NCBI GenBank assembly: GCA_040390025.1 | Contig: JAZJZD010000014.1 | Location: 26,495-90,494, forward strand | Direction: 5' to 3' | Source: JAVHYG01 sp040390025 | Lineage (GTDB): Bacteria > Pseudomonadota > Gammaproteobacteria > Diplorickettsiales > Diplorickettsiaceae | DNA length: 64,000 nucleotides | In this document: piece after piece, positions 17,343 through 26,057 of the stretch | How positions within the stretch are numbered: position 1 is the first letter of the stretch | Layout: the number at the start of each line of letters is the position of its first letter | Notes under the pieces: generated by a model | Seen by the model: the letters and a program-made list of their open reading frames with translations, nothing else | What the model was told of the DNA's origin: nothing | The model's database searches: none | Position numbers and translations under genes: made by a program

Positions 17343-17581
17343 GTTTATTTACCTTCCTTAAAGAAATCACACGTACTCTATCTTTTTTAGGTTGAGTAAA
17401 TACGATTACCATAATCCGCTGCGAAAATAACCATACCAATATAGCAACTTTCCTTGTAATCTTTTCTAGCATCCTTTAAGACAAGTATAGGCTGCTCAAA
17501 TAGCTCATAAGTGTCAGTAAAATCAATCCCATGCTTTTGAATATTTAATGTGTTTTTCTGCTCGTCCCATTCAAATTGCAA
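17305..17581 (-). pseudogene. brnT: BrnT-type toxin gene, disrupted by frameshift
   Basis: The first 52 or so codons (TTG start at 17581) encode the BrnT N-terminus: MQFEWDEQKNTLNIQKHGID and on to ESCYIG. That frame then stops after 64 codons. The rest of the family sequence is found in another frame: MVIVFTQPKKDRVRVISLRK, then VNKREQEKFKSAIQN, ending at 17305. A short piece in the third frame (GYFRSGL) lies between the two, so at least two small indels near 17400-17440 are likely. The intact protein would be an RNase toxin of about 90 residues. A sequencing error is possible but would need two events. Confidence 0.75.
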
Positions 17582-17743
17582 GCGTATTATTGTAATGGCT
17601 TTATAGTTACATTTAATTTAACTGTAGTTACAATTTGCAGTTACGTCAAGAGAAATTGCCTGAAAATTAGGCCGCACTTAATGGCTGAAATTGCCCGCGA
17701 GACTGTCGCACCTCTAATTAGAATTCACGCACAATTAATTTGC

Positions 17744-17764
17744 CTCCCCCCTCAATTGGGGGAG
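17744..17764. terminator. GC-rich hairpin downstream of the small secreted-protein gene
   Basis: CTCCCCC (17744-17750) pairs with GGGGGAG (17758-17764) across a seven-base loop. No clear U-run follows on either strand, so a role in termination is tentative. The rest of the 214-base gap between brnT and the secreted-protein gene shows no coding potential that I trust. Confidence 0.35.
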
Positions 17765-17795
17765 ACCCTTATTTTACTTGTTAACCTCGTGCACT

Positions 17796-18167
17796 TTACC
17801 TAGGCTGCTTATCGTCAGTAGATGTTAGGTCGAATTGCATGAGGCCACTACCATTATCGAAGTTTTGTTGTGAGCAGCTGTGTGTGAAATCGAAATCACT
17901 TAGGATACGGTTTCCGCTTCCGCCTCCGCTTCCGCAAGCGATCATTTGTTTTGGTAGAGCAAATTTATTATTAACTTCTTCAACTATTTTTGCATAAATT
18001 AACCCTTTCAAGACACCAATATGCATATCATTAAGGGGATTTTGAATGATTATTTTTTTAGTACTTCCATTATGAGGATCGGTGTAGTTAACTTGTGCAG
18101 TAAGTGCTAAGGCAGCAGAACTAAAGACTAAACCTAAGCTAGTAATGAGTAAATATTTTTTAAACAT
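17796..18167 (-). CDS. Small secreted hypothetical protein
   Basis: I do not recognise the family. The 123-residue product starts with a clear signal peptide (MFKKYLLITSLGLVFSSAALA, residues 1-21). The mature part is small and polar. It includes a glycine-rich ACGSGGGSGN stretch and two cysteines (C78 and C97) that could form a disulfide. The gene sits alone between brnT/brnA and ruvA, in a block that splits ruvA from ruvB. Confidence 0.65.
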   Translation of the reverse strand: MFKKYLLITSLGLVFSSAALALTAQVNYTDPHNGSTKKIIIQNPLNDMHIGVLKGLIYAKIVEEVNNKFALPKQMIACGSGGGSGNRILSDFDFTHSCSQQNFDNGSGLMQFDLTSTDDKQPR

Positions 18168-18305
18168 GATTTTCTCCTAAAAATATTATTTTCACTATCA
18201 GCTACTAATTTCTCAAGGGAAATCAATATCATGTATTTTTGATATAATTAACGTCAGTCTGTTGTCGAAACCATTATTTTAAACCATACTGGCGTTGGAT
18301 AAGTA

Positions 18306-18914
18306 TTATTTATCGATATTTTTTAAAGCCGTACGAATAAGTATTTCAACCGATGAATCATTATCTTTAATTTGTAATACGGCACGAGTAGCTTCTTGAT
18401 TTTTATAGCCTAAAGCAATAAGAGCTGAAATAGCATCTTGTCGGTGATTACGAGATACTCCCACTACGCCGCCTGAATCGGTTACACTTTTAGTTTCATT
18501 TTTTATTAAACCACTTAATCGATCACGCATTTCTATTATTAAACGTTCAGCTGTTTTTTTTCCAATTCCTGGAACACGTTGCAATGCGGTAATATTTTGT
18601 TGTTCTACACAAGTAATAAATTCAGAGGATTCAATTTTAGACAAAATACCTAATGCCACTTTAGGGCCCACACCATTAACCTTTAAAAGCTGACAAAATA
18701 AAGAACGTTCTTGGTGTTGACTAAAACCATACAAATAATGACCATCTTCACGCACAATAAACTGCGTATAGAGCGTTACTTCTTGTCCCAATTCTGGAAG
18801 TTGATAAAACGTGTGCATGGATGCTTGTACTTCGTAGGTAAAAGCATTTGCCATTTCCAATAACAAAAACGGTGGCTGTTTTTCAACCAGTTTTCCACGT
18901 AATCGGCTAATCAT
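18306..18914 (-). CDS. ruvA: Holliday junction branch migration protein RuvA
   Basis: RuvA is a tetramer that holds the four-way junction and loads RuvB. The product has 202 residues from the ATG at 18914, which overlaps the ruvC stop by four bases. The OB-fold start MISRLRGKLVEKQPP is followed by helix-hairpin-helix motifs (LLKVNGVGPKVALGIL and LQRVPGIGKKTAERLIIEM). The C-terminal RuvB-binding domain (ISALIALGYKNQEATRAV) is present. A longer open frame upstream is the shadow of ruvC. Confidence 0.96.
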   Translation of the reverse strand: MISRLRGKLVEKQPPFLLLEMANAFTYEVQASMHTFYQLPELGQEVTLYTQFIVREDGHYLYGFSQHQERSLFCQLLKVNGVGPKVALGILSKIESSEFITCVEQQNITALQRVPGIGKKTAERLIIEMRDRLSGLIKNETKSVTDSGGVVGVSRNHRQDAISALIALGYKNQEATRAVLQIKDNDSSVEILIRTALKNIDK

Positions 18915-19444
18915 CGTAATCTCCCACGTCGAAATCGTTGCTGTAAACCCATTTGTTGCACTATAAGCGATGATTGTAATGGCTTTGATTGCGCATGGCA
19001 CAACGCAACCGCCAAGGCATCCGCCGCATCGACTTGCGGTGTACTCGTTAAATTAAGCAACATTCGCACCATATGTTGAACTTGTTGTTTATTGGCTGCG
19101 CCATAGCCAACGACGGATTGCTTAACTTGTCGTGCGGAATATTCACTGACGGTAAGTTTAGCGACCGCTGCTGCAACAATAGCCGCACCTCTGGCTTGAC
19201 CCAGTTTGAGCGCTGCATTAGGGTTTACATGAAAAAAAACTTGTTCAATCGCCGCTTCAGTCGGTTTATATTGGGTAAGTAACGTTTGCAAGCTAGTAAA
19301 TATTTTTTCTAAGCGTTCGGAGAAAGGACTATTTCCTAGCTTAATACAACCACTATCAAGATAGCTTAATTGAGATTTTTCACTTTGGATAATGCCATAC
19401 CCGGTAAAACGAGAACCGGGATCAATACCTAAAATAATACTCAC
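18911..19444 (-). CDS. ruvC: Crossover junction endodeoxyribonuclease RuvC
   Basis: RuvC is the resolvase that cuts Holliday junctions. It has 177 residues. Acidic active-site residues are visible in LGIDPGSRFTGYG (D7), in TEAAIEQVFF (E) and in the C-terminal VDAADALAVALCH (two D). It follows yebC by two bases and overlaps ruvA, as in many gammaproteobacteria. Confidence 0.97.
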   Translation of the reverse strand: MSIILGIDPGSRFTGYGIIQSEKSQLSYLDSGCIKLGNSPFSERLEKIFTSLQTLLTQYKPTEAAIEQVFFHVNPNAALKLGQARGAAIVAAAVAKLTVSEYSARQVKQSVVGYGAANKQQVQHMVRMLLNLTSTPQVDAADALAVALCHAQSKPLQSSLIVQQMGLQQRFRRGRLR

Positions 19445-19446
19445 TA

Positions 19447-20163
19447 TTAAGTTTGATTAGAATAAACATTTTGTACATCATCTAAATCTTCAAGCATATT
19501 AGTTAAACGTTCCATTTTTTCAACATCTTCCATCTCCAGCTCAACTTGTGTTATGGCTAACCAAGTGACTTCACTGTTAGCCGGGCTCAGATTTTTTTCT
19601 TCAAATATCGCTTTTAATTGAGGAAGTAATGATTCTGAGGTAAATACATCAATACTTTTATCCGGATTGGTGACAACGTCATCAGCACCCGCTTCTAATG
19701 CTATTTCTAAAATTTGTTCTTCATCAGCACCGGGTTCAAATGTAATGATACCTTTTTTATTAAATAAGTAAGCCACCGAACCTGTTGTTCCTAAATTACC
19801 ACCACATTTCGTAAATGCATGCCGCACTTCAGCAACGGTTCGATTTCGATTATCGGTTAAGGCATCGACCATGACAGCAACACCGTTAGGACCATAGCCT
19901 TCATAACGAATCTCCTCCATTTGCGCGCCTTCCAGACCGCCAACACCGCGTTTAATAGCACGTTCAATCGTATCCTTCGTCATATTAGCAGACAACCCTT
20001 TATCCACGGCTAAACGTAAACGAGGATTTGTATTGAAATCACCCCCGCCCATTCTAGCCGCCACCATAATTTCACGAATTAATTTGGTGAATAACTTACC
20101 TCGCTTAGCATCTTGTGCATTTTTACGATGTTGAATGTTTGCCCATTTACTATGACCTGCCAT
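19447..20163 (-). CDS. yebC: YebC/PmpR family DNA-binding regulatory protein
   Basis: This is a 238-residue member of the YebC family, long annotated as transcriptional regulators and more recently linked to translation of difficult sequences. The family start MAGHSKWANIQHRKNAQDAK is intact, as are GGNLGTTGSVAYLF and the acidic C-terminal domain. Its place directly before ruvC is conserved widely. A short palindrome lies between it and the next upstream gene. Confidence 0.95.
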   Translation of the reverse strand: MAGHSKWANIQHRKNAQDAKRGKLFTKLIREIMVAARMGGGDFNTNPRLRLAVDKGLSANMTKDTIERAIKRGVGGLEGAQMEEIRYEGYGPNGVAVMVDALTDNRNRTVAEVRHAFTKCGGNLGTTGSVAYLFNKKGIITFEPGADEEQILEIALEAGADDVVTNPDKSIDVFTSESLLPQLKAIFEEKNLSPANSEVTWLAITQVELEMEDVEKMERLTNMLEDLDDVQNVYSNQT

Positions 20164-20182
20164 ATACCACCTTAACTTAAAA

Positions 20183-20233
20183 TATACCTATTGCGTTTGA
20201 AGTTCGAATGCAACTTCAAGCGCGCGGTATACT
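20183..20233. repeat. Short palindromic unit (third type), copy 1
   Basis: TTGAAGTT (20197-20204) pairs with AACTTCAA (20212-20219) inside flanks ATACC ... GGTATAC. The reverse complement resembles 50406-50457 and the first hairpin at 5588-5623. It lies just upstream of yebC. Confidence 0.5.
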
Positions 20234-20236
20234 CTT

Positions 20237-21019
20237 TTATTTTTTCATAGTTTCTACTATTTCTATATTACTTTCGCCAAATATCTGTCTGTATTGAATA
20301 GCTGAAATTAAGGATATAAAAGGTAGCAACCAAATTAAACCCACACCGAGGGTTATAATGCCACCAACCAAAAACACAAGACTTGCTAGCAATAATAAGG
20401 CGATATTCTTAAGCCAATGTTGGTTAATAGCTATAAACGCTCGCTTAAAACCAGCTTTTAGTGCCATTTTCTTATCTAAAATCAAAAGCATGGTCATGGT
20501 AATAAGAAGCATTAAGTAGGTTAAGAAAAAAACCAAGAAAATAGATTCTAACAATGACACAATGACCCATATTTTACCGTTTAAATGCAATGAAGCTGAA
20601 ATTAAATCGGATCCTGAAAGTACCAAAACATTAAAGAAGTAAAGCATCACACCGATCAACGCTAATGGTTTCCAATTCTTACGGAATTCAAAAACCATCG
20701 TTGAGTTAACCGGTTGATTACGAGCATGCTGTAAAGCTAAAAAGATCAGTGAGATACTCAGCAATAAACGAAAAACAGCGACAAAACCACCTGCAATGAA
20801 CTGACATGCCATGCTAAGATGATAAAGTTGAAGAAAGTCACAGACCAGTAATAAAGCTTGAAATATAACAAAAAGACCTAACAGTGTTAAAAAAAGTAAG
20901 GCAAATCCTCCCCAAAATGCTTTCTTCATTCCCTTTATGCGATGCCACGCTTCAGAGAAAATAGCACGAATAGGCATAGCGTAATTTGCCACTTTTTCTA
21001 AATGAAGTGCTGAAAACAT
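20237..21019 (-). CDS. Integral membrane protein of unknown function
   Basis: The 260-residue protein has about five or six membrane helices, for example WGGFALLFLTLLGLFVIF, FRLLLSISLIFLALQ, LIGVMLYFFNVLVLSG, IFLVFFLTYLMLLITMTM and IALLLLASLVFLVGGII. A soluble N-terminus of about 35 residues precedes them. It resembles the poorly characterised membrane proteins with a glycerophosphoryl- or DUF975-like fold, but I cannot name a family. An AAGG ribosome-binding site precedes the ATG. It lies 11 bases after aspS and is probably part of that operon. Confidence 0.75.
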   Translation of the reverse strand: MFSALHLEKVANYAMPIRAIFSEAWHRIKGMKKAFWGGFALLFLTLLGLFVIFQALLLVCDFLQLYHLSMACQFIAGGFVAVFRLLLSISLIFLALQHARNQPVNSTMVFEFRKNWKPLALIGVMLYFFNVLVLSGSDLISASLHLNGKIWVIVSLLESIFLVFFLTYLMLLITMTMLLILDKKMALKAGFKRAFIAINQHWLKNIALLLLASLVFLVGGIITLGVGLIWLLPFISLISAIQYRQIFGESNIEIVETMKK

Positions 21020-21029
21020 AATTAACCTT

Positions 21030-22802
21030 CTATTTTTTCTGAATTTTAATCGATAGTTCTTTTAATTGCTCAAGACTGACTTGACTCGGCGCTGCTGTCA
21101 AAGGACATCGGGCTGTTTGTGTTTTTGGAAACGCAATAACATCGCGAATAGATTGTGCGCCAGTCATCAACATCACTAACCGATCCAAACCAAAGGCAAT
21201 ACCACCATGAGGAGGACAACCATATTTTAACGCTTCGAGTAAAAATCCAAATTTTTCTTTTTGTTCTTGTTCACTAATCCCTAATAGATCAAAAATAGCT
21301 GATTGCAAATGCGTATCATGAATACGAATCGAACCGCCACCAATCTCACAACCATTGAGAACCATATCGTAAGCACGGGAAAGACAGGTTGCACTTTTTG
21401 CCTGTAACTCGTCCGCATCATTAACTTGAGGCGCCGTAAAAGGATGGTGCAAAGCTTTTAAGCGTTGTTCTTTTTCATCGAATTCAAATAAAGGAAAATC
21501 CACAACCCATAATGGAAAAAACCCATCTTTTACTAAATTAAAATCCTCGCCACATTTAATACGCAACGCGCCTAAGGATTCGCTTACCTTTTGTGCCTTA
21601 CCCGCACCAAAAAAGAGAATATCACCTGTTTCCGCGCCGACTCGCTCTAAAATACAGTTAACAACTGACTCAGGTATAAACTTAAGTATAGGCGATTGCA
21701 AACCTTCCATACCGGTATCCCTATTAATGACTTTAATATAAGCCAAACCTTGCGCACCAAAAATAGTCACGTACTTCGTATACTCATCAATCACTTTCCG
21801 AGATAAATCTGCCGCCTTAGGGACACGTAAAACTGCAACACGCCCTTGGGAATCCTGTGCTGGATCTGAAAAAACCTTAAATTCTACGTCTTTTACCAAA
21901 TCAGCAATATCTACTAACTTTAAATCAAATCGTAAATCGGGTTTATCACTCCCATAATCACGCATAGCTTGTGCATAGCTTAAACGTGGGAAAGGATGGG
22001 GTAATGAAATATTTAAAAGTTCTTTAAACAAACGGGAAATTAAGGTTTCAGTTATTTTTTGAATCGTTTCTTCATCACAAAACGATAATTCCATATCGAG
22101 TTGAGTAAATTCAGGTTGACGATCGGCCCTTAAATCTTCATCGCGGAAGCAACGCACAATTTGGTAATAGCGATCGAAGCCCGACATCATCAGTAATTGT
22201 TTAAATAGTTGCGGAGATTGCGGTAAGGCATAAAATTCACCGGGATGAACACGGCTAGGAACCAGATAATCACGCGCGCCCTCTGGAGTAGCTTTCGTTA
22301 AAATAGGCGTTTCCAGTTCTAAAAAGCCCTTTTCTTCAAGAAAATATCGAATAAAACCAACCACTTTTGTCCGCAAAAGAAAACGTGCCTGCATATCAGG
22401 TCGACGTAAATCTAAGTAACGATATTTGAGTGCGACTTCTTCACTCACAGGCGCATAGTTATCAATAGAAAATGGCAATGCGAGTGAAGTATTTAAAATA
22501 GCTAACTTAATTGCCTGAAGCTCTACTTTTCCTGAACTTAATTGTTTATTTTCCGTGCCTTTTGGCCGTAAGGATAATCGACCTTCTACGGCCAAAACAT
22601 ATTCGTTACGCAGCTTTTCCGCTTGTTTAAAAAGCGCCTCTTGCTCCGGATTAAAAACGATCTGTAGTAATCCCGTTCGATCGCGCAAATCAACAAAAAT
22701 AATACCGCCATGATCACGTCTATGGTGAACCCAGCCACAAACTTGGACTGTTTCTTCCATGAGACTTTCATCTAACTGGCCGCAATAATGAGTTCTTTTC
22801 AT
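21030..22802 (-). CDS. aspS: Aspartate--tRNA ligase
   Basis: This enzyme charges tRNA-Asp with aspartate. It has 590 residues, the bacterial AspRS length. An N-terminal OB fold (VCGWVHHRRDHGGIIFVDLR) comes first. Class II motif 2 is FRDEDLRADRQPEFTQLDM, the bacterial GAD insertion lies in the middle, and motif 3 is GIAFGLDRLVML. The order fmdB-type gene, aspS, membrane gene, yebC, ruvC suggests one transcription unit. Whether the enzyme also charges tRNA-Asn cannot be read here. Confidence 0.97.
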   Translation of the reverse strand: MKRTHYCGQLDESLMEETVQVCGWVHHRRDHGGIIFVDLRDRTGLLQIVFNPEQEALFKQAEKLRNEYVLAVEGRLSLRPKGTENKQLSSGKVELQAIKLAILNTSLALPFSIDNYAPVSEEVALKYRYLDLRRPDMQARFLLRTKVVGFIRYFLEEKGFLELETPILTKATPEGARDYLVPSRVHPGEFYALPQSPQLFKQLLMMSGFDRYYQIVRCFRDEDLRADRQPEFTQLDMELSFCDEETIQKITETLISRLFKELLNISLPHPFPRLSYAQAMRDYGSDKPDLRFDLKLVDIADLVKDVEFKVFSDPAQDSQGRVAVLRVPKAADLSRKVIDEYTKYVTIFGAQGLAYIKVINRDTGMEGLQSPILKFIPESVVNCILERVGAETGDILFFGAGKAQKVSESLGALRIKCGEDFNLVKDGFFPLWVVDFPLFEFDEKEQRLKALHHPFTAPQVNDADELQAKSATCLSRAYDMVLNGCEIGGGSIRIHDTHLQSAIFDLLGISEQEQKEKFGFLLEALKYGCPPHGGIAFGLDRLVMLMTGAQSIRDVIAFPKTQTARCPLTAAPSQVSLEQLKELSIKIQKK

Positions 22803-22823
22803 AATATTTCTTAAGAGTGATGA

Positions 22824-23171
22824 TTAATCAGATTTATCTGCTTTTTTTGTCGTTTCTAGCGTAGTAGCGGGTTTTGTATCCTTAGACTCACCCGCCTCTT
22901 TTTTTACTTCTTTTGCTTCTTTTTTCGATTTTTCTTTTTCCTTAGGTTCCGTTTCTTTACTCTCCGGGTTCTCTGGGCTTAGTTTCGCCTGATTTTTAAA
23001 ATCAGTCACATACCAACCATTCCCCTTTAAATGGAAGGCCGATGCTGAAATTAATTTTTGCAGGGATGCTTCCCCACATACGGGACAATGCAGCAATGCT
23101 TCATCTTTAAAAGACTGAATTGTATCGAAATGATGGCCACAGGCAGTACATTGATACTCGTAAATAGGCAT
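22824..23171 (-). CDS. FmdB family zinc-ribbon protein
   Basis: The 115-residue protein begins with the family zinc ribbon MPIYEYQCTACGHHFDTIQ, where two CxxC pairs (C8/C11 and C29/C32) should bind one metal. After about residue 70 the chain is a highly charged lysine/glutamate tail (KEKEKSKKEAKEVKKEAGE), longer than in most homologues. An AAGGA ribosome-binding site precedes the ATG. Genes of this type often precede aspS; their exact role is unknown. Confidence 0.88.
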   Translation of the reverse strand: MPIYEYQCTACGHHFDTIQSFKDEALLHCPVCGEASLQKLISASAFHLKGNGWYVTDFKNQAKLSPENPESKETEPKEKEKSKKEAKEVKKEAGESKDTKPATTLETTKKADKSD

Positions 23172-23199
23172 AGTGGTCCTTATCTCCTAATTGGTATAA

Positions 23200-23290
23200 G
23201 TATACTCTTCGCTCTTGAGTTTTGGCTGTTTTTCCCGCTCAACTCCAATTTCGCGGCACTTACCGAAAACTCAATGGCTGTGAGTCTATA
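23200..23290. repeat. About 90-bp palindromic element (first family), copy 2
   Basis: It starts GTATACTCTTCGC and ends TGTGAGTCTATA, with the internal TTCGCGGCACTTACCGAAAA segment shared with copy 1. It lies upstream of the FmdB-type gene. Confidence 0.85.
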
Positions 23291-23303
23291 AACATAAGAT
23301 TTC

Positions 23304-23452
23304 TTATTCGTATAATTGCCTCAACTTTTTAGGCAAGAACCGATAGGCGGGTATTTTAATCCAGCGCTTATAGTTTGACCAGCCGTTTATAAATAGAATT
23401 TTTAATATTTTATCGTGGGAAAAGGCAAAGGCACTAAGACTAAGTAGTAAGG
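23304..23452 (-). pseudogene. Possible gene remnant (C-terminal fragment)
   Basis: A 49-codon open stretch without a start codon ends in a TAA at 23304-23306. Its translation looks protein-like (LLLSLSAFAFSHDKILKILF, then NGWSNYKRWIKIPAYRFLPK). It begins exactly where a palindromic element ends (23454) and is preceded by a stop. The family is not recognised. It may be the tail of a gene truncated by the element, or chance. Confidence 0.3.
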
Positions 23453-23453
23453 C

Positions 23454-23570
23454 CTATACCGCTCGTACCTGGGAATGCGAATTTTTCAAATTCACGGCGA
23501 GCGGCATATCGAATACATGACGAACCAAAGCTAAGCTAAGCCATTATCCAAGGATGAGCATGTGAATATG
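23454..23570. repeat. Composite palindromic element, copy 2 (opposite orientation to copy 1)
   Basis: TATACCGCTCG at the left end, GCGAGCGGCATA near 23500, then a degenerate ACATGACG...CATTATCCAAGGA segment follow the same order as the reverse complement of 5588-5772. The inner hairpins are eroded in this copy. The 344 bases from 23291 to 23634 contain only this element and the short remnant next to it. Confidence 0.6.
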
Positions 23571-23634
23571 CGCATACTTAGAGGGTGCTGGCCAGTGCAA
23601 TTGAAGACACCCTCTAATAGGAACACAACGTTCA

Positions 23635-24192
23635 TCAACGATGCAACTGAGAAAATATCGCACCTGCTTTAGGTTCTAATGGGTTCACTTCGTTAGCGGG
23701 TGACGAAATTAAAATATCCGCTTTGATTCTATCCATATTCTTGAATAAACGGTTTCTACAAGTTGTAATTGTAGATTTTTCCTCTACAACTTTATTTGTG
23801 GGTATAAAGTAGCCCGGCCCTCTTAGATGCTGGGGACCTGCAAAAAGAAAGTTATAGAGTTCACATAATAGGGTCTGAATTTTTTGATAGAGATTACTTC
23901 TAAAACTTGAAAATAAAATTTCTTCCATTAAGGCATTTACTTTCTCAAAATTTTTCTCACATTTTTCAAAGGATTCTTGCATTTTATGCATCTTATTCGG
24001 AGTGGGTATTGCTTTATAGGTATCAAATTGACCGCAAAACTCAGTCCAAGTCTGTCTCGCTTCTTGAAGCGGCATTGTAATCGCTTCATCTAAGATGTAA
24101 CCGTTGCTTTTTAGACATTCTTCATAGACACTTAGTAACTTATCGACTTCATAAATTCTTTCATTCATCAGACGATTATTCTGATAATTCAT
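23635..24192 (-). CDS. Hypothetical protein, helical
   Basis: I do not recognise this 185-residue protein. It is predicted to be mainly alpha-helical and soluble, with possible coiled-coil parts (ESFEKCEKNFEKVNALMEEI). The C-terminal third is less ordered. There is no signal peptide. The gene stands alone on the minus strand, divergent from proS, with repeats downstream. Similar single-copy helical proteins are common in Legionellales genomes and are sometimes secreted substrates, but nothing here shows that. Confidence 0.6.
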   Translation of the reverse strand: MNYQNNRLMNERIYEVDKLLSVYEECLKSNGYILDEAITMPLQEARQTWTEFCGQFDTYKAIPTPNKMHKMQESFEKCEKNFEKVNALMEEILFSSFRSNLYQKIQTLLCELYNFLFAGPQHLRGPGYFIPTNKVVEEKSTITTCRNRLFKNMDRIKADILISSPANEVNPLEPKAGAIFSQLHR

Positions 24193-24256
24193 AGTTGCTT
24201 TTCCCCTAAGTGAAATGGATATAGTGGTTTAAAGGTTTAAGATAAAGAGATTACCC

Positions 24257-24285
24257 TTGATAAAAAAACAGGCTGCTCATACTAT
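24257..24285 (+). promoter_or_regulatory. Possible sigma70 promoter of proS
   Basis: A TTGATA box (24257-24262) is followed after 17 bases by TACTAT (24280-24285), 51 bases before the proS start. A separate TATAAT at 24313-24318 lacks a good -35 partner. Confidence 0.35.
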
Positions 24286-24335
24286 AGATAATCCATAAGG
24301 TACCATGAAATCTATAATTTAGAGTAAACTAATTT

Positions 24336-26057
24336 ATGCGCGCCGCTCATCTTTATTTTCCTACGCTCAAAGAAGCTCCTGCCGATGCTGAGGTCATTAG
24401 TCATCAGCTTATGCTACGGTCAGGTATGATCCGTAAGTTGGCATCCGGTATTTATACCTGGTTGCCTTTGGGGTTACGCGTACTTCGTAAAGTGGAAGCC
24501 ATTGTTCGGCAAGAGATGAATCGCATTGGTGCGCAAGAAATATTAATGCCGAATCTACAACCGGCTGAGTTATGGGAAGAATCCCAGCGTTGGGAAGCCT
24601 ATGGACCTGAGTTGCTACGCATTACTGACCGTCACGAGCGACTCTTCTGTTTTGGACCAACCCATGAAGAAGTGATCACGGCATTGCTACGCAATGAAGT
24701 ACGTAGTTATAAACAACTGCCACTGACTTTTTACCAAATACAAACCAAGTTTCGTGATGAAATACGCCCGCGATTTGGCATTATGCGTGCAAGAGAATTT
24801 TTAATGAAGGATGCTTATTCTTTTCATCGCGATAAAGAATCACTGGCAAAAACATATGACGCAATGTATGAGGCTTATACTAAAATTTTCACTTTACTCG
24901 GATTAAAATTTCGGGCTGTACTTGCGGATACAGGCAGTATCGGTGGTTCCAAATCACAAGAATTTCAAGTCTTAGCCAAAACAGGTGAAGATAAGATTTT
25001 TTACAGCGATAGTAGCCACTATGCCGCCAATGCCGAATTAGCAGAAAGTTTTGTTTCTACAAAACGTCCTGCTCCCACAGCACCTTTAGAAAAAATAGAA
25101 ACGCCGAATCAAAAAACAATCAAAGCGCTAAGCAATTATCTCAATGTTGAACCCTCTCGTTGCGTGAAAGTGTTGATTGTTAAAGGTACAGAACAAGCTT
25201 TAATCGGTTTAGTATTGCGTGGCGATCACGAATTAAATCCTACTAAAATAGCGAAGCTATCAGAGGTTTTACAGCCTTTGCAATTTGCAGAAGAATCAGA
25301 AATCATTTCATTAATGGGTGTTCCTCTGGGTTATATAGGTCCAATCGGCTTATCTATCCCATTAATCGTGGATAAATCAGCCGCGATACTTTCTGATTTT
25401 GTCTGTGGAGCAAATGAAGAAAACTTCCATTTTAAGTACGCCAATTGGCAGCGTGATATTACGCTTCCTAAAATAGCGGATTTACGTCAAGTTGTAGAAG
25501 GTGATTTAAGTCCAGATGGAAAAGGACATCTAAAAATGGAACGTGGGATTGAAGTAGGACATATTTTTCAGCTTGGCGACAAATATAGTCTTGCCATGAA
25601 AGCCTGTATTACACTTGAAGATGGAACCTCTGCCCCTTTAGAAATGGGCTGCTATGGTATCGGTGTCTCACGTATCGTCGCTGCAGCGATTGAACAAAAC
25701 CACGATGAACGTGGCATTCTCTGGCCAACGCGTATGGCACCCTTCCAAATTTCTATTATCCCTATTGCTTATCATCGTTCAGAAAAAGTAAAGCAGGTCA
25801 CTGATTTACTTTATAAACAACTCAGTGATCAAGGTTTTGAAATTTTACTTGATGATAGAAATGAAAGACCGGGTTCTTTATTTGCTGATAGTGATTTGAT
25901 AGGTATTCCTCACCGGTTAGTTATCAAGGAAGCAGAGTTAGAAAACGGCCTGATTAAATACAAAAAAAGAAATGAAGAAACTGAACACCCTATTCCAATC
26001 ACTACGATTGTTGATTTTTTACAGCAAGCATTAAACAATCCTATTAGAAAAGTATGA
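24336..26057 (+). CDS. proS: Proline--tRNA ligase
   Basis: This enzyme charges tRNA-Pro. It has 573 residues, the bacterial ProRS form. Class II motif 1 contains GMIRKLASGIYTWLPLGLRV and motif 2 RPRFGIMRAREFLMKDAYSF. An INS/YbaK-type editing domain is inserted at about 225-385, motif 3 lies near GCYGIGVSRIVAAAIEQ, and an anticodon-binding domain ends the chain. The stop overlaps the next gene by four bases (ATGA). Confidence 0.97.
   Translation: MRAAHLYFPTLKEAPADAEVISHQLMLRSGMIRKLASGIYTWLPLGLRVLRKVEAIVRQEMNRIGAQEILMPNLQPAELWEESQRWEAYGPELLRITDRHERLFCFGPTHEEVITALLRNEVRSYKQLPLTFYQIQTKFRDEIRPRFGIMRAREFLMKDAYSFHRDKESLAKTYDAMYEAYTKIFTLLGLKFRAVLADTGSIGGSKSQEFQVLAKTGEDKIFYSDSSHYAANAELAESFVSTKRPAPTAPLEKIETPNQKTIKALSNYLNVEPSRCVKVLIVKGTEQALIGLVLRGDHELNPTKIAKLSEVLQPLQFAEESEIISLMGVPLGYIGPIGLSIPLIVDKSAAILSDFVCGANEENFHFKYANWQRDITLPKIADLRQVVEGDLSPDGKGHLKMERGIEVGHIFQLGDKYSLAMKACITLEDGTSAPLEMGCYGIGVSRIVAAAIEQNHDERGILWPTRMAPFQISIIPIAYHRSEKVKQVTDLLYKQLSDQGFEILLDDRNERPGSLFADSDLIGIPHRLVIKEAELENGLIKYKKRNEETEHPIPITTIVDFLQQALNNPIRKV

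Noticed and set aside
17576..17803. A 75-codon plus-strand open frame opposite the start of brnT
   Set aside because: It has no family resemblance, weak start context, and overlaps a GC-rich hairpin and gene ends on the other strand.
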